NCBI RefSeq assembly: GCF_000764305.2
Contig: NW_025935997.1
Span: forward strand, 1-64,000
Length of the DNA: 64,000 nucleotides
Origin: Hyalella azteca
Lineage: Eukaryota > Arthropoda > Malacostraca > Amphipoda > Hyalellidae
Direction of reading: 5' to 3'
Shown: positions 12,158 to 22,916 of the stretch, in pieces
Numbering within the stretch: position 1 is the stretch's first letter
Layout of the letters: the number at the start of each line of letters is the position of its first letter
Position numbers and translations under genes: made by a program
Notes under the pieces: model-generated
What the model saw: the letters and a program-made list of their open reading frames with translations, nothing else
The model's database searches: none
Told to the model about the DNA's origin: nothing

Positions 12158-13519
12158 GCCGATAAAATTATTTATCAAAGACTAACAAACCATTCTCCTT
12201 GATGTTTCAACAAATTGGAGGCTTTCATGCAAATCAATTGTTCTGAAATGTACCTCAATAGAAGCATATGACAACATATACTATACAAGCAACACGTTCA
12301 GTTTTATCTAGTCTTACTTAGGGGTGCGACAGGGAGGACCCCTTGAAAATCGATGGAATTGAAATTCAATATGAATAACCAGATTAAATCAATGAGGAAG
12401 AAGTGTTAAAGTCGGGAAGCATCTGCAGTTTACGCATCAAGGGATAAATTTGAATTCAAATAAAGGGCAATGACCGATAGCTCGTGCAATGCAAATGCCC
12501 ATAATGCACAAAACCAAAGTCAGAGGGATTATTTGGTCCTTCTCTGCCGTGCCCTGTTACTACTTCATGTCTTGGGGCTTCATGCACGCGTCATTAAGCT
12601 CTCTTAAAACACCAAAAATCGATAACGATTTCGACTCTCGTTTGCTATGGCGACATATATCTAAATCCGTCCTGTTAGTTTGGATGCAATATTAATCTTT
12701 AGCTATTGAGCCAATAATAATGGAACTTAAAAAGTTAATTTTGAGTTAATGTCATTTTTTGATAAATTCAATCGTTGTGATTGAGAATAACTTTACAAGA
12801 AACCCATACTTTAATTATTTCGAGTGTTTCCAGTAGTGACTGAAAGTCCTTTGACAAACAAGGTCATCACTCTGACGATAACAGGATAAATATTTTTTCC
12901 GTTTTTTTTTTAGTTTTACTTTTTGTTGAATGTCACTAATGCACATCGTTCGGAGAAAATTGCAAATTGAGATGTATTCGTGCCTAGTTTGCTTCAGCTT
13001 TGTTGTAATCGCAAACCAATCTAGTAAATATGTATTGCCTCTTTTAAAAATTCTTTGCATTAAAATAAATTCTTGTACTAGCACAACAATAAAATAAAAA
13101 TTCAATCTAGTCTACATGGTTCAGGACTGTGAACATTTAGCCGTTCACAAGTTTTCACTCCTTAAAAAACTTGCCAGATACTTACGAGCAGTGATATTGC
13201 ATCGCTTCAGCACACTTGTACATTCTTTTTGTTCATCACATGAAAGGGGCGCGATAAATGTACTACAATGCTTAAAGTATCATGGCGCGATTTGTATTGG
13301 CTGAACATATGACACTAAATAATTCAAGAATCCTTTTATATACAATACATATAATGGAATTCCTCGGCATTCGTTTTACACAAAAATTTACAGATGAACG
13401 GCCAGTTTCGAAGCAGACAGAAAAAAATTCAGATCATGGCAATAGTCATAACAGTCCTTGAAATCTAACATTGAGCGGCAAATCCAAATCACCTTAAGAA
13501 GAAAAATTCAACGAAATTT
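12158..13519. other. Intergenic stretch downstream of ANKLE1
   Basis: No supported gene. A 96-codon minus-strand frame at 12815-13105 is low in complexity (Lys-rich) and has no recognised domain. Confidence 0.4.
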
Positions 13520-13525
13520 TTTATT
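13520..13525 (-). terminator. Poly(A) signal AATAAA, ANKLE1
   Basis: AATAAA on the minus strand, about 25 bases past the TAG of the proposed terminal ANKLE1 exon (13550-13626). Its position supports that exon as the 3' end of the gene. Confidence 0.4.
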
Positions 13526-13549
13526 ATTGATGAAGACGCGTTTTTACTT

Positions 13550-13626
13550 CTACTTGTGACATAATTTCAGTATGCCCATGGATGTTTTTGCGCCAAATAC
13601 TTTTCCCACCGCGTAAATCGAGAGGT
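13550..13626 (-). CDS. ANKLE1: ANKLE1 proposed terminal exon with divergent LTN..G..YG motif
   Basis: A 65-base intron (donor gtgcgc at 13691, acceptor catggcag) leads in phase 1 to DLSIYAVGKVFG and a TAG at 13550-13552. The spacing L-x-x-x-x-x-G-x-x-[YF]-G matches the family's LTN...G..YG block, but the catalytic Asn position reads Ile. The tail after this block is only about 14 residues. The poly(A) signal just beyond supports the gene end. The donor is weak, so the exon is tentative. Confidence 0.4.
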
Positions 13627-16600
13627 CTGCCATGACACAAAAACAAAACCTCAGCTCATTGTCATTCCATTTCCCTTAAAAATATGCGCACCAATAGCAT
13701 CAATAATAGCAGCCTCTCTGGTAAGAGCCTCGGCGCAGATGGAGTGATGGAAAAAGTTCAGAGAAACAACGCCGTTGCCTTCACGCCAGAGTTTGGCAAC
13801 ACGTTGTGCTTGGGCGCTGATCTTCGTGCTGCGTGAATTACCCTCAACATGCAAAGGAAAACCTCCAGTATTACTTAATAACAAACAAAAAAATTTTCTA
13901 GTAATATTTCGTTTTTGCACTGACACTTGGTGACATGGCTACAAAGTCAACTAATTCTAAAGAAATTTGGGCTTCGAACTGTTTACAATTTTAATGCAAG
14001 TTCCAGATGACAAAAAATCTACATTTTTTTACACCACATACAAAATGTCAACTTTCGTTTATCTTGCATCCTACCGCGGGCAGTAAAATTGTACAGAAGG
14101 AATTTAAAGCCAAATTATTACTAATAATAGGTGATAAAATATTACATGATGCTCCTCGGCGTTGAAAAGTTTCAAAGCCTCGTATAGATGTGCGTAGGGG
14201 CGATTTTTGGTGCCTTTCCCGACGTAGAATATTGAAGATATGAACACCTGGAAAACCTCTTGTGGACCGAGCGAGTGGACTCTGCAAAAATATCATGATA
14301 GATCAGATGCGTTCAAATAAAAAAAAGTTTTTACAAAATATGGCCTCCTAATCCTATACGTTATAACTACCAGTCGACAACACTCAAAAGCAAACATTGG
14401 ACATTAGCATTCACTCTGAAGTCACTTAAGAGTCCGTAGTCTCTCTCGCGCCCTGCAACCACTTTAAATCTGACTTTATCAATGCATCCGATCCGACGCC
14501 GAGGCAGACCTGGTGACAGCGGACACTGCCACCTACAAAACAATCACCCACCCAAAGCTAGATTATGCCCCAATCTGCTAAACTTTGACCTTCAGTGTTG
14601 CGAGCCTGCATGGCATACAGAACTCCGTCTTGAGGCTCGCCACTGACAGCTTAAGATGACCCTGATACACAGAGACAGAGGTCCTTTCTTTGGCCACTCA
14701 GCACGATCTCGTATGTTCAAACTTATTTTGACAGAGCGTTCTTCAGACCCACCTTCCTTTTTTCCCGCTCGTTTCCCGCCCCTCTGAAGGACATACTAAT
14801 GAAAACTACTCAGTGATCTTACTTTGGCCATCTCGTAGTTCATTTCTTAGTCGACAGCAGCTTGTCTGCTGGCCCCTATGGGGATGCTAGGTGTACCCAA
14901 CCCAACCTCATTGGGTAATCTCTCATACCGCGAAGATCGCTGAGAACAACAGCTGCCCGTCAACTTCCTACCCATGCACCCTCTCCCCCAATCGTTCTAC
15001 GATGGTTTAGCTGCGGTCGACTATTGCAACCACCTTACGTCCCACTCTTTGCAGGAGGGGCGCTACTCTGAGTGTGATACTCCTTCACTCCACACAACCC
15101 ATTTTCTCCTGTCCGTCGACCTCATGGACCGCTCGTCTCCACACTGTGGGACAGTTTAGTCCAGGCTGCGACATTCAGAACCTCCTATCATTTGCCTACC
15201 TCTTTCCTCTCCGAGTCAACCCTCCCCACCCTGCCTCACGCCCTCCACCCCTCTCAGCGCGCCAAACTTGTCGACGTTACGACCAGCAATAAGCCCTCGC
15301 CAGAGCAACAGCCACTCTTAAAAAGAGAACCTTGCCAGTTCCTCATAAGTGAACACTAAAAAATAGTCACGACAAAACGGCACTAAATAATAGCTTACTT
15401 TAACTTCCATAATGAAGATGTAATAATGCACATGGAAAAACTTACCGCACTGGCAGGTCACACGTCACTGATGGATCCAACAACAGGTAGTTGAAACACA
15501 CACGAGCAGTTCCCCCACGCCAGTAATCCACGGAACGAGGTTGCGAAAAAGCACGGCTCACAATTTGCTCCAACTCCACATACCTGCAAAAAAAAATAGT
15601 CTTTTTAATAAAAACATGCGCTAACGTGAACTTTTCTGCACAACTAAGTGCATTTTTACTAATATCTGGAAATGTACAAGATCTAATATCGCACGAGTGC
15701 AAAAAAAATCAGTCATAATTTCTGGAACACATTACTGATGTAAATCAAACTTATTTCTGATTAAGTTCTCTCCAAATGCAGCTTTAGATTGATATATTCG
15801 TTCTCCTATTCTACAATTAGGAGCAAAAAGGACCAACAAAGCTGAAAGCTCAAAAATCGAAATAGCTACAGTATTCTATCGAATTAAAAGTATGGAACGC
15901 ATATGAAATTGATACTAATTGTAGGTACACATGTTTATTAAAACAAATCCTGGCGACAATTTCCAGTACCGGTACCTGTCCCAAGGAACCTTGTCCGGAT
16001 GCAGGAGAGCTTGCTGCAGCTCGCGAGGGTAGACCACATCTGATTGATTTTAATAATAATAAATTAATGAATATTCACATATTATAATCTGTTCTACACT
16101 AGGTATTTATCAGTTACTAATAGCATACTCACCAGTCGCTTAAAAGACAATCATAATTTTGTCATAATTAAATGCAATTTTTAAGAATATTTCAAATGCC
16201 ATGTTTCAAACATGCCATTCAAATGCCAATATTTCAAATGCCTGTTCATTGGGAAATTCGGTCGAGAAACCAGTCCATACGCGTTTCAACGTTAAGGAAT
16301 TAACATAATATTAACATAACATAAAAGCAATTAAATTTTTTCATTCTTTTATAAGTGCCTATTTGAACTGAATAATTGAAATACCCTGACAATTAACTAT
16401 CCTGGAAGAAACCAGCCTTGCACGATATAATATTAGAGACTAAATTTTACTCTATTCTTAGGTAAACACCACAATTGTTTAGACTAACCTTTACCCTCTT
16501 GGACACCATCAGTACAGCCTTTTCTAAGGCGATGAAGAAGGCGTTTGTAGCTTTTGACGGTACCGTCAGAGATGGGTCCCAGAACGGGCGTTTTAGCTTC

Positions 16601-19600
16601 TATCAGCTGCTGCTTTAAAGCTTGAGTAGACAATTCAATAATGCTTGCAGGCAAACTGGTCAGAGCACTGCTAACGTTGCTGACAGAGTTGCTCTTGGAG
16701 TTTATATGGGAATCAGGGTTGTTGACAACACTTACATGTCTAGAGTCAGGGTTGTTGACAGCACTGCAGCCTGGGTTTTCAGCGAATGAACAATGGGCCT
16801 CTGAGATGCTGAGCATTCTTGAAAGAGCACTCAAGCAGCAAGTCCTGGAAAAGAAATTAACCATAAAACCACAACTCTCTACAGTGACAAATTACTCATC
16901 AATCAAAAGAAACTCTCCACATAAAAAATATGCTGAGGCAAAACTTTTTTTTTTTTAACTGAGCTACCTGTCTGTGTTTTTTTAATGAATACTAACCCCG
17001 AACCGCAAGTGGAAGTCGGACCTCTTCGTTCAATTAGCTTTATGCCATTGACCTTATCTTCGTAAATATATTCTTCAACTAAGGAGACTGTTGGCGCTGC
17101 GCTAAATCCACCGGAACTCTCTTGATATTCCTCCCCTTCCCTCTTTTCAAATATATCATTCACATCTAATGAAATGGTAAAATTTTTGGGAAATTTTTTG
17201 CGATTTCGGAATGTGATGGGGCAGTTACTCAAACACCGTGAATCCTTTTCACAAAACTCGTTTTTATTAATGCTTTCTGGATGATCGATGATTTCAACCG
17301 ATTTAGTGGAGAGGTCAGCTTCGCAACCTGGTAAGTCCATCTCACGTACCTCATTTTTATTGTTCGAATTATTTACATCAAATGACTCTGTAATTGTTTT
17401 ACTGGTACAAATTTTACAGATTTTAAAAGAGTTATTTATCTCTTTATCACAACAGTTTATGACTTTAGTGGCGTTTCGACTTTCATCACTACTAGAAACC
17501 TCATGAACGGAAGGCTTCGAAAGAATTTCATAGTTGTTGTTCATATCCTCATTGCTAGTCACTCTGTTCGTAGAACAATAAACTTGACTAAATTTTTTCG
17601 TGAAATCCAAAGCAAAAGGCACCACATCTCGATTCTGGCCTACATTTTTCCATGACAAAGCACTTGCATTAACCACAGCTGGAGTTATATCCTCATTTCC
17701 TTGTTTCAACCCAGAGGCATGGACCATATTTAACTGACTTGGTTTCTTCCCATCGCCAGGAAATTGCAAACCATTGGGCATGGACGTTTTAGAAATACGT
17801 GGATATTTTGGAGGCAGCATTTTAGATGCATCATTGGGTTCAGTGCTAGCATCTTTAGAAAACAAAACTGCTCCACATTTATTGATAGACTCAAATAAAT
17901 CTCTACCACGGACACACATATCTTCTTCACCACGACTACATACAACTTTAGATGTATATTTTTCAGTGTACGTGATCGACACATGTGCTTCAGTGGTAAC
18001 TGTCAACGCGCGAGATTTTATTCTTTTCGTTATGTTTCATGATAAACCCACAAGATTTTTCTAAAATGTTATCAGACACTATTGACTCCTTCAATTCAGA
18101 ACACTGGTCAAGATAACTAAAAAAGCTCAAATAATCATTCGGTTTTAAAAATGCATTGTTGAGGACTGTTTGCAGCGTATTATCTGGCTCAAAACAAGAA
18201 ATCTCCGACATATCAGTACGTGTATTCCATGCGCCAGAGTACGAATTTTCATCATCATAAATGGTGAGCGAATCCAAACCACTCATGGCGTTGTTTGGGA
18301 GATTTTGTTCCTGGGAGGCGACAGAAGAAGGAACAGGTCGTGATGGCACTGTGAAATTTTGGGAGGCATTGCCACATTGCAGTACCTGAAAATTTATCAT
18401 GATCAGAATAGAGAAACGTACTTCCTTAGACTTGAGGTGAAAATAAAATGCTTAATAAATTGCTATACACCTGGGTGGGAGACTTGAGAGAAATTCATTA
18501 GATGAAAAAAAAGCTCATCTAAACAACTGTAGAAACTGTTTTTCCTTTGATGCTATTACCTAAAAATTATATTTGAGAAATACTAGCAAATGAATACCAA
18601 AGCAGTAAGCAAAATCCTCATGCACACACACATATGGTTGGCTAATGAAAATAATAGCCAGGTAACCCTATGCTTTTGATTCATAATCGACTATTAAACA
18701 ACATTGTTCAGCCTTATTTAAAGAACTTTCAGCTAAAAGTTTGTCAAATTTCGCACCCAGTTTGCAACAGATGTCACACACGATTGGAAGCTCCCGTCCA
18801 GAGAAGTCAGGTGGTAGCTATTGGGGATAACAACTGCTCCTCTGCGCCCTGAAAAAAATATGTTATTTGTACAAGTGAATAGTAAATATCATCTCATATA
18901 TTTTTAAATATAATGTTCAAATAATTTCACTATAAAGCGCTACTTTGAAATGTAGCGGCCGCTACCGCTACCGCTACATGCTCTAAATGTAGCGCGCGCT
19001 ACCGCTACCGCTACACCCACTAGATTGTAGCGAGTGCTACCGCTACCGCTCCAGTAAAATGTAGCGCCGCTACATTAGCCGCTACAATGGCCAAAATTAT
19101 TGGAAATCTCTAAATATTCATTGTTCTGCCATTGGGATTTACTCATAAACATTTAATGATACTAAAACATTTTCAAAACATATCAATGCAACTTTATTGC
19201 AATTAACCCAACCAAACTAGTACGGGTTAGATACAGTAAATAAAAGTTACAGTTATTTTTATGTTTTACCTTCACTACATGGATGTCTACTATAATCTAC
19301 CAATCTCAAAAATTATCAACTTATACATATAAAAAATCAGCCTTTTGTTTGTATATATATGTGGATTATTTTTGAGATTGGTAGATTAAAGTAGACATCC
19401 GAGTAGGGAACGTGAAACATAAAAATAACTGTGTAAAAATAACTGTAAGCAAACTGAAACAGTGAAACATGAAAAAATACCTGTAAGTGGTAACTGGTAA
19501 CAACTTAACAAGTAACAACTAACGTGTTGACACTAGTAACAGGCTAAAAGGTTGACAACATTACACCGAAATCTTTCGTACAGTTTTATTCTGTAATTTA

Positions 19601-20790
19601 TATTATGTATGTATCATGCTGCTTTTTAAATAATATTTAATACTATTAAGTAAAATCTAAAGGCTTTATCTATAAATGTAGCAGTAGCGCTGTAGCGGCA
19701 AAACCTCGTATCGCTACATAAATATGTAGCGGGCGCTACCGCTACCACTATATTGCCTTAAATGTATCACCGCTACCGCTACTGAAAATGTAGCGGCCGC
19801 TACATGTAGCACGCTACTGCCCACCTCAGATTGTGCCTCACCTCCAGCAAACTAAATTTCCTTTTGAATTTTTCAATCGTTTGCAACATCCTGTTTGTTA
19901 AATAATTATTTTCCATGTACATGATAACTCCTTGATTAACAAGACTAGCAGCTTAACCTGGTATTGTCTAGGATACATACAACAAGATTCACATTGATCA
20001 TTTTAAAACTTAAGTAGTAACAATAATAAGGGAAAACACAATCAACTCCTTGCTTGTTCAATGCTCTTTTAAAAGTTTGAAGAAAATTGAAATTTTGTAC
20101 TTCCTCAGCATGCAGAAAATAACCCAACTGTATTGAATAATAATTAGGTTCCTGTTGAAATGTGGCAACTCACAGAATGTGAGAGTGGCAGGCTCATGCA
20201 CATCCAGCTCATCAGAGTTGGTATCATTGAGAGAGTCATGTAGAATAGCAAGGGCCTGGTTGGCTCCAGTAGCTGCAGCAGCATCAATTGGACTGGAGTA
20301 TGATAGATCATGTAGCAATGGGCAGCCTCCAGACGCCAAGAGAGCCTCTACAACCAATGTGAAGTTGCGCTCTGCAGCCAGGTGAAGAGCAGAACGGCCA
20401 CTTGCATCCCTGCAATTGAAAAAATTTGGTAGTGAATTTTAGAATGAATATATAATGACTTCTCAAATAGAAGTGGTTCTTTTTACCTACATGATTTGTC
20501 GCATACCGTAACAATAGGCATAAACACAGTTTGAAATATTTCACTACTCAATACCAAAATTCTATATATCAAAATAAAATTCAAAAGTAAAAAATCATGG
20601 ATACTGTTACCTTTACAATCTTTAATGTGTAAATAATTAGGTCATGTATCAATAGCTGGATGCATTTACATTCTGCAATACAAACTTACTGCAAATTAGG
20701 ATTGATTCCCTTTGATAGATGAAGCTTCACAGCTTTGAGCACAAGCTTTTCATCAGCAAGGTGCAATGCTTCATGGAGTGGATAATTCAT
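13550..20790 (-). CDS. ANKLE1: Ankyrin repeat and LEM domain-containing protein 1 homologue (ANKLE1/LEM-3), GIY-YIG endonuclease
   Basis: Nine exons join with matching phases: 20790-20690, 20409-20174, 18848-18778, 18385-16997, 16844-16495, 16039-15976, 15583-15446, 14281-14146 and 13842-13692, plus a tentative terminal exon 13626-13550. Domain order is ankyrin repeats, a long polar linker, LEM domain and GIY-YIG nuclease, an order known only from ANKLE1 and nematode LEM-3. In those proteins the nuclease cleaves branched DNA or chromatin bridges, and the LEM domain binds BAF. The predicted protein is about 900 residues, longer than the roughly 615 of human ANKLE1, mainly because of the linker. 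Nuclease landmarks are visible: CFNYLLLDP, IFYVGKGTKNRPY and LTREAAIID. The fourth exon carries a one-base frame break near 18016-18030 (separate entry). The family identity is strong; whether this copy makes full-length protein is not certain. Confidence 0.85.
13692..16039 (-). CDS. ANKLE1: ANKLE1 GIY-YIG nuclease exons (four exons)
   Basis: Exons 16039-15976, 15583-15446, 14281-14146 and 13842-13692 encode the nuclease. The first reads DVVYPRELQQALLHP...VPWDR. The second carries DYWRGG and CFNYLLLDP, the GIY-like strand, and ends CDLPVR. The third carries IFYVGKGTKNRPYAHLYEAL, in which YVG is the YIG-like motif and the Arg of NRPY is the expected catalytic arginine. The fourth carries KLWREGNGVVSLNFF and LTREAAIIDAIG, with the metal-binding Glu in TRE. 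Phases 1, 2, 2 and 0 match at every junction. A decayed retrotransposon sits in the intron between exons 2 and 3 of this set. Confidence 0.85.
14480..15300 (+). mobile_element. Decayed non-LTR retrotransposon 3' fragment (Jockey-like)
   Basis: Plus-strand translation in shifting frames gives pieces typical of the end of a LINE pol protein: TYKTITHPKLDYAPIC, then SLHGIQNSVLRLATDS, and further on a Cys/Pro-rich tail around 15040-15200. Stops and frame changes break it repeatedly, so it is dead. It lies antisense within an ANKLE1 intron (14282-15445). The family is inferred from general resemblance to Jockey/CR1-type C-termini. Confidence 0.6.
16495..16844 (-). CDS. ANKLE1: ANKLE1 LEM-domain exon
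   Basis: The exon has acceptor ttcttttccag and donor gtaaag, entering in phase 2 and leaving in phase 1. The C-terminal half holds the LEM fold signature: LSTQALKQQLIEAKTPVLGP, then ISDGTVKSYKRLLHRLRKG. These match L-x-x-x-L-x-x-x-L, G-P-I and T-x-x-x-Y-x-x-x-L. LEM domains bind barrier-to-autointegration factor on chromatin. Upstream in the same exon VNNPDS occurs twice within 15 residues, reflecting a short internal DNA duplication (about 16710-16765). Confidence 0.85.
16997..18385 (-). CDS. ANKLE1: ANKLE1 linker exon with a one-base frame break
   Basis: The acceptor is aaattttcag at 18386-18387; the exon starts in phase 0 (VLQCGNASQNF) and ends at donor gttagt at 16996 (phase 2, ...STCGSG). 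The exon is 1389 bases, divisible by three, although its flanking phases require a remainder of two. Accordingly frame 1 ends at a TGA near 17990 (...KISRVDSYH) and the next frame (...TVTTEAHVSITYTEK) is open from about 18037 down to the donor. The two frames overlap at about 17990-18037, where two A4 runs (18016-18019 and 18024-18027 on the plus strand) are likely sites of a one-base gain. The linker is acidic and Ser/Asn-rich; its end (EEYIYEDKVNGIKLIERRGP) resembles the conserved pre-LEM motif of the family. Confidence 0.7.
18778..18848 (-). CDS. ANKLE1: ANKLE1 small exon 3 (tentative)
   Basis: A 71-base exon with a good acceptor (ttttttcag) and donor gtgaca. It enters in phase 1 and leaves in phase 0, exactly what is needed between the ankyrin exon and the linker exon. 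It reads WRRGAVVIPNSYHLTSLDGS and a little more. No domain is present. It is supported by phase and splice signals only. Confidence 0.5.
18940..19829. mobile_element. Non-autonomous hAT-like element with GTAGCGG motif clusters
   Basis: Two clusters of GTAGCG/CGCTAC words, many palindromic such as tgtagcggccgctac, lie at 18945-19085 and 19670-19815. Between them, 19249-19317 and 19363-19432 form a long imperfect inverted repeat (both arms contain aatctaccaatctcaaaaa in one orientation). The right edge, read on the minus strand, is ctgaggtgggcagtagcg, resembling the CAGAGGTGGG termini of many hAT transposons. The left terminus is eroded. No transposase is present. It sits in ANKLE1 intron 2. 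Confidence 0.55.
20174..20790 (-). CDS. ANKLE1: ANKLE1 N-terminal ankyrin exons
   Basis: The ATG at 20788-20790 opens MNYPLHEALHLADEKLVLKA and continues to GINPNLQ at donor gtaagt (20689). The second exon (20409-20174, acceptor ttcaattgcag) reads DASGRSALHLAAERNFTLVV and on to SPIDAAAATGANQALAILHD. These give about two and a half ankyrin repeats with the usual G-x-x-A/P-L-H-x-A-A pattern. Vertebrate ANKLE1 starts almost directly with ankyrin repeats, which supports this start, although AG at 20791-20794 could also be an acceptor for an upstream exon. Confidence 0.75.
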
Positions 20791-22311
20791 CCCTAGGTCA
20801 TTTGAATTTGCATGAATACATTTGATACTAAAATTTTCTCAATAAATGAGGTACAAGTACAACTATATTTTGTTCATAAAATTTCTAAAATTGGAAAAAA
20901 AAAATTTCAGATGAACATACTAGTAACTTGTACAACAGTAATAAAAACTTATAAAGATAAATCTCAAAACATTTATAAGGATGAATACAAATGAGAAAAA
21001 TTAGAATGGAAATCGCCAAAATATTGTGATCCCATCAATGAAAAGCTTATGTTACTGAAGCAAAGTTTATAGCACAAAATCACTCTGTGATTTCATGGAA
21101 ATTTTAGCCATTGAAATGAAGTAATAGGTAATTTATTAATAATAAACTTAAAAAAAAATCAGGGTCTCAATGACAAACAAAGAAATTAGTGTAACACATA
21201 TCATAATTTGTGCCAAAATTTTATCTGATAAACTCATAAAAAGCCAATTTATTAATCAATTGAAGCTATAAAGCTTTTGCTATCAATTCCAAGAATCCTA
21301 TACAGAACAAAATTCTGGCATGAAAATTGTTTTAGAGAACTTTGAAAATGTATTCATAGCAAAAAAGCTCACATTTTCAAAAATAACAAATTTCTTAGAG
21401 CTGCAAATTAGATATTGTGGCTATCAAAACACTATCAAAGTCAAAAACAGAATTGTAAATTTTTTCTTTATTTGCATGTAAATGCATAAAAATTGCCAAT
21501 GCTTGCATGCCAAAAAAAAAAAAAGAAATAAATAAATAAAGCTGAAACCACCCTAAAATATGACAAAACATCTCTGGTCAATTTCACCTGTTTGTATTGC
21601 CCTTGACCAATTTCTTAAGTAAAGTGTAGGAAATATGATGCATTGTCTTTGAATTCTCTAAATTACCTATGAACCAATCTTTTTACAAGAATTCTCAGAA
21701 AATTCTGCCCTATATTCCTGACTGTTTGCACGACAGTGTGCTGGGGACAATTTTATATACCTACCTAGGCAAGTGTGACTGTGAGGAAGGTAAGTAAATT
21801 CCTAAGGAACCTACCAGAAAGTAAGTAAATTAGCACATTGTCAGTCAGTCAGCACTCAGCAGGCATAAAAATGCCTTATTTTCAAGTAATACTGTCATAG
21901 GCTGAAACTTTCCAACCATTTTTAGAGCCGCAAGATTGCCACACCCCACTACCATCATCTGTCAATGACACATAAGTCACCACTTGACAGAAACTTCACA
22001 TAAGTCAAAACTTATCAATAATAACCATATAATGCTGGTCAACATTGCAATTTGTAGGGTTTAATAATCACAAGGTGACTCGTTATGACTATGAAGTATT
22101 TAGCTATTTTGATGGCGCTAGCTGGGATGACATCATCCAGCTTTGTTTATAAAATAGATGGTTTCTATCTAAGGCCAGCAACTTAATTGCTGTAATGATG
22201 TTATTGGCATTGAATTTTGGTGGTAAATAAATTATTTCCTATCTGAATGGCTAATTTTATGATTGACTGTTGCAAGGGATATTGATCACTTGACTGTTCA
22301 CCACTTCCTAT
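20791..22311. other. Upstream of ANKLE1, no gene seen
   Basis: AT-rich with poly(A) runs. No TATA box or initiator stood out for ANKLE1, and no exon is recognised. Confidence 0.4.
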
Positions 22312-22915
22312 AAGACTGTCAACATGGCTTTACTGTCAGTAGTTCCTGCACCACTAACCTCTTGTCTACATTGAATAATTTTACTTTCCTGCTGGAGAAA
22401 ATGGAGCCAGTAGATCCAGTGTACCTCAATTTTGCCAAAGCATTTGACAGTGTTGTGCATGAGCAGCTGTTGTGTTAAGTGAAGTTGCTGTGAATAGAGG
22501 GAAACATATTCCAATGGATCAGATTTTCAAGTAGGTAGATGACAAGGTGTCAGTATTAACGGAACTGCGTCAGACTGGGCATCAGTGCTCAGTGGCATGC
22601 CACAAGGAAGCATTCTTGGGCCTGTTTTGTTCATTGTTTTTATAAACAATGTGCCAGAAGTAGTGTCAAGCATGTGCTTCATGTATGCTGATGACACAAA
22701 AGTTTAAAATACAGTGAAAGATGCATCAAATAAAGTGCAATTGCAAAATGATATTGACAGTCTAGTTAACTGGGCTGATACGCGGCAGCTGCGTTTCAAT
22801 GCTGACAAGTGTAAAGTACTTCACCTCGGGAAGAACAATGAATAGCAAGATTACAGTATGAGAAGACATGATTGCAACAAGAGAGTAATGATTGAAAAGT
22901 CTAGTGTGGAAAAAG
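22312..22915 (+). mobile_element. Non-LTR retrotransposon reverse-transcriptase fragment, broken
   Basis: Plus-strand frames with stops and shifts show reverse-transcriptase blocks in order: DCQHGF, VYLNFAKAFDSVVHEQLL, GMPQGSILGPVLFIVFINN, FMYADDTK (the YADD catalytic motif), LVNWADTRQLRFNADKCKVL and HLGKNN. This order and wording fits CR1/Jockey-type LINEs. In-frame stops (for example after HEQLLC and after ADDTKV) show it is inactive. The similarity ends abruptly at about 22915, where another repeat family begins. Confidence 0.8.
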
Positions 22916-22916
22916 A

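Noticed and set aside
22312..22915. Functional reverse-transcriptase gene
   Set aside because: In-frame stops and truncation at both ends show it is a dead fragment.
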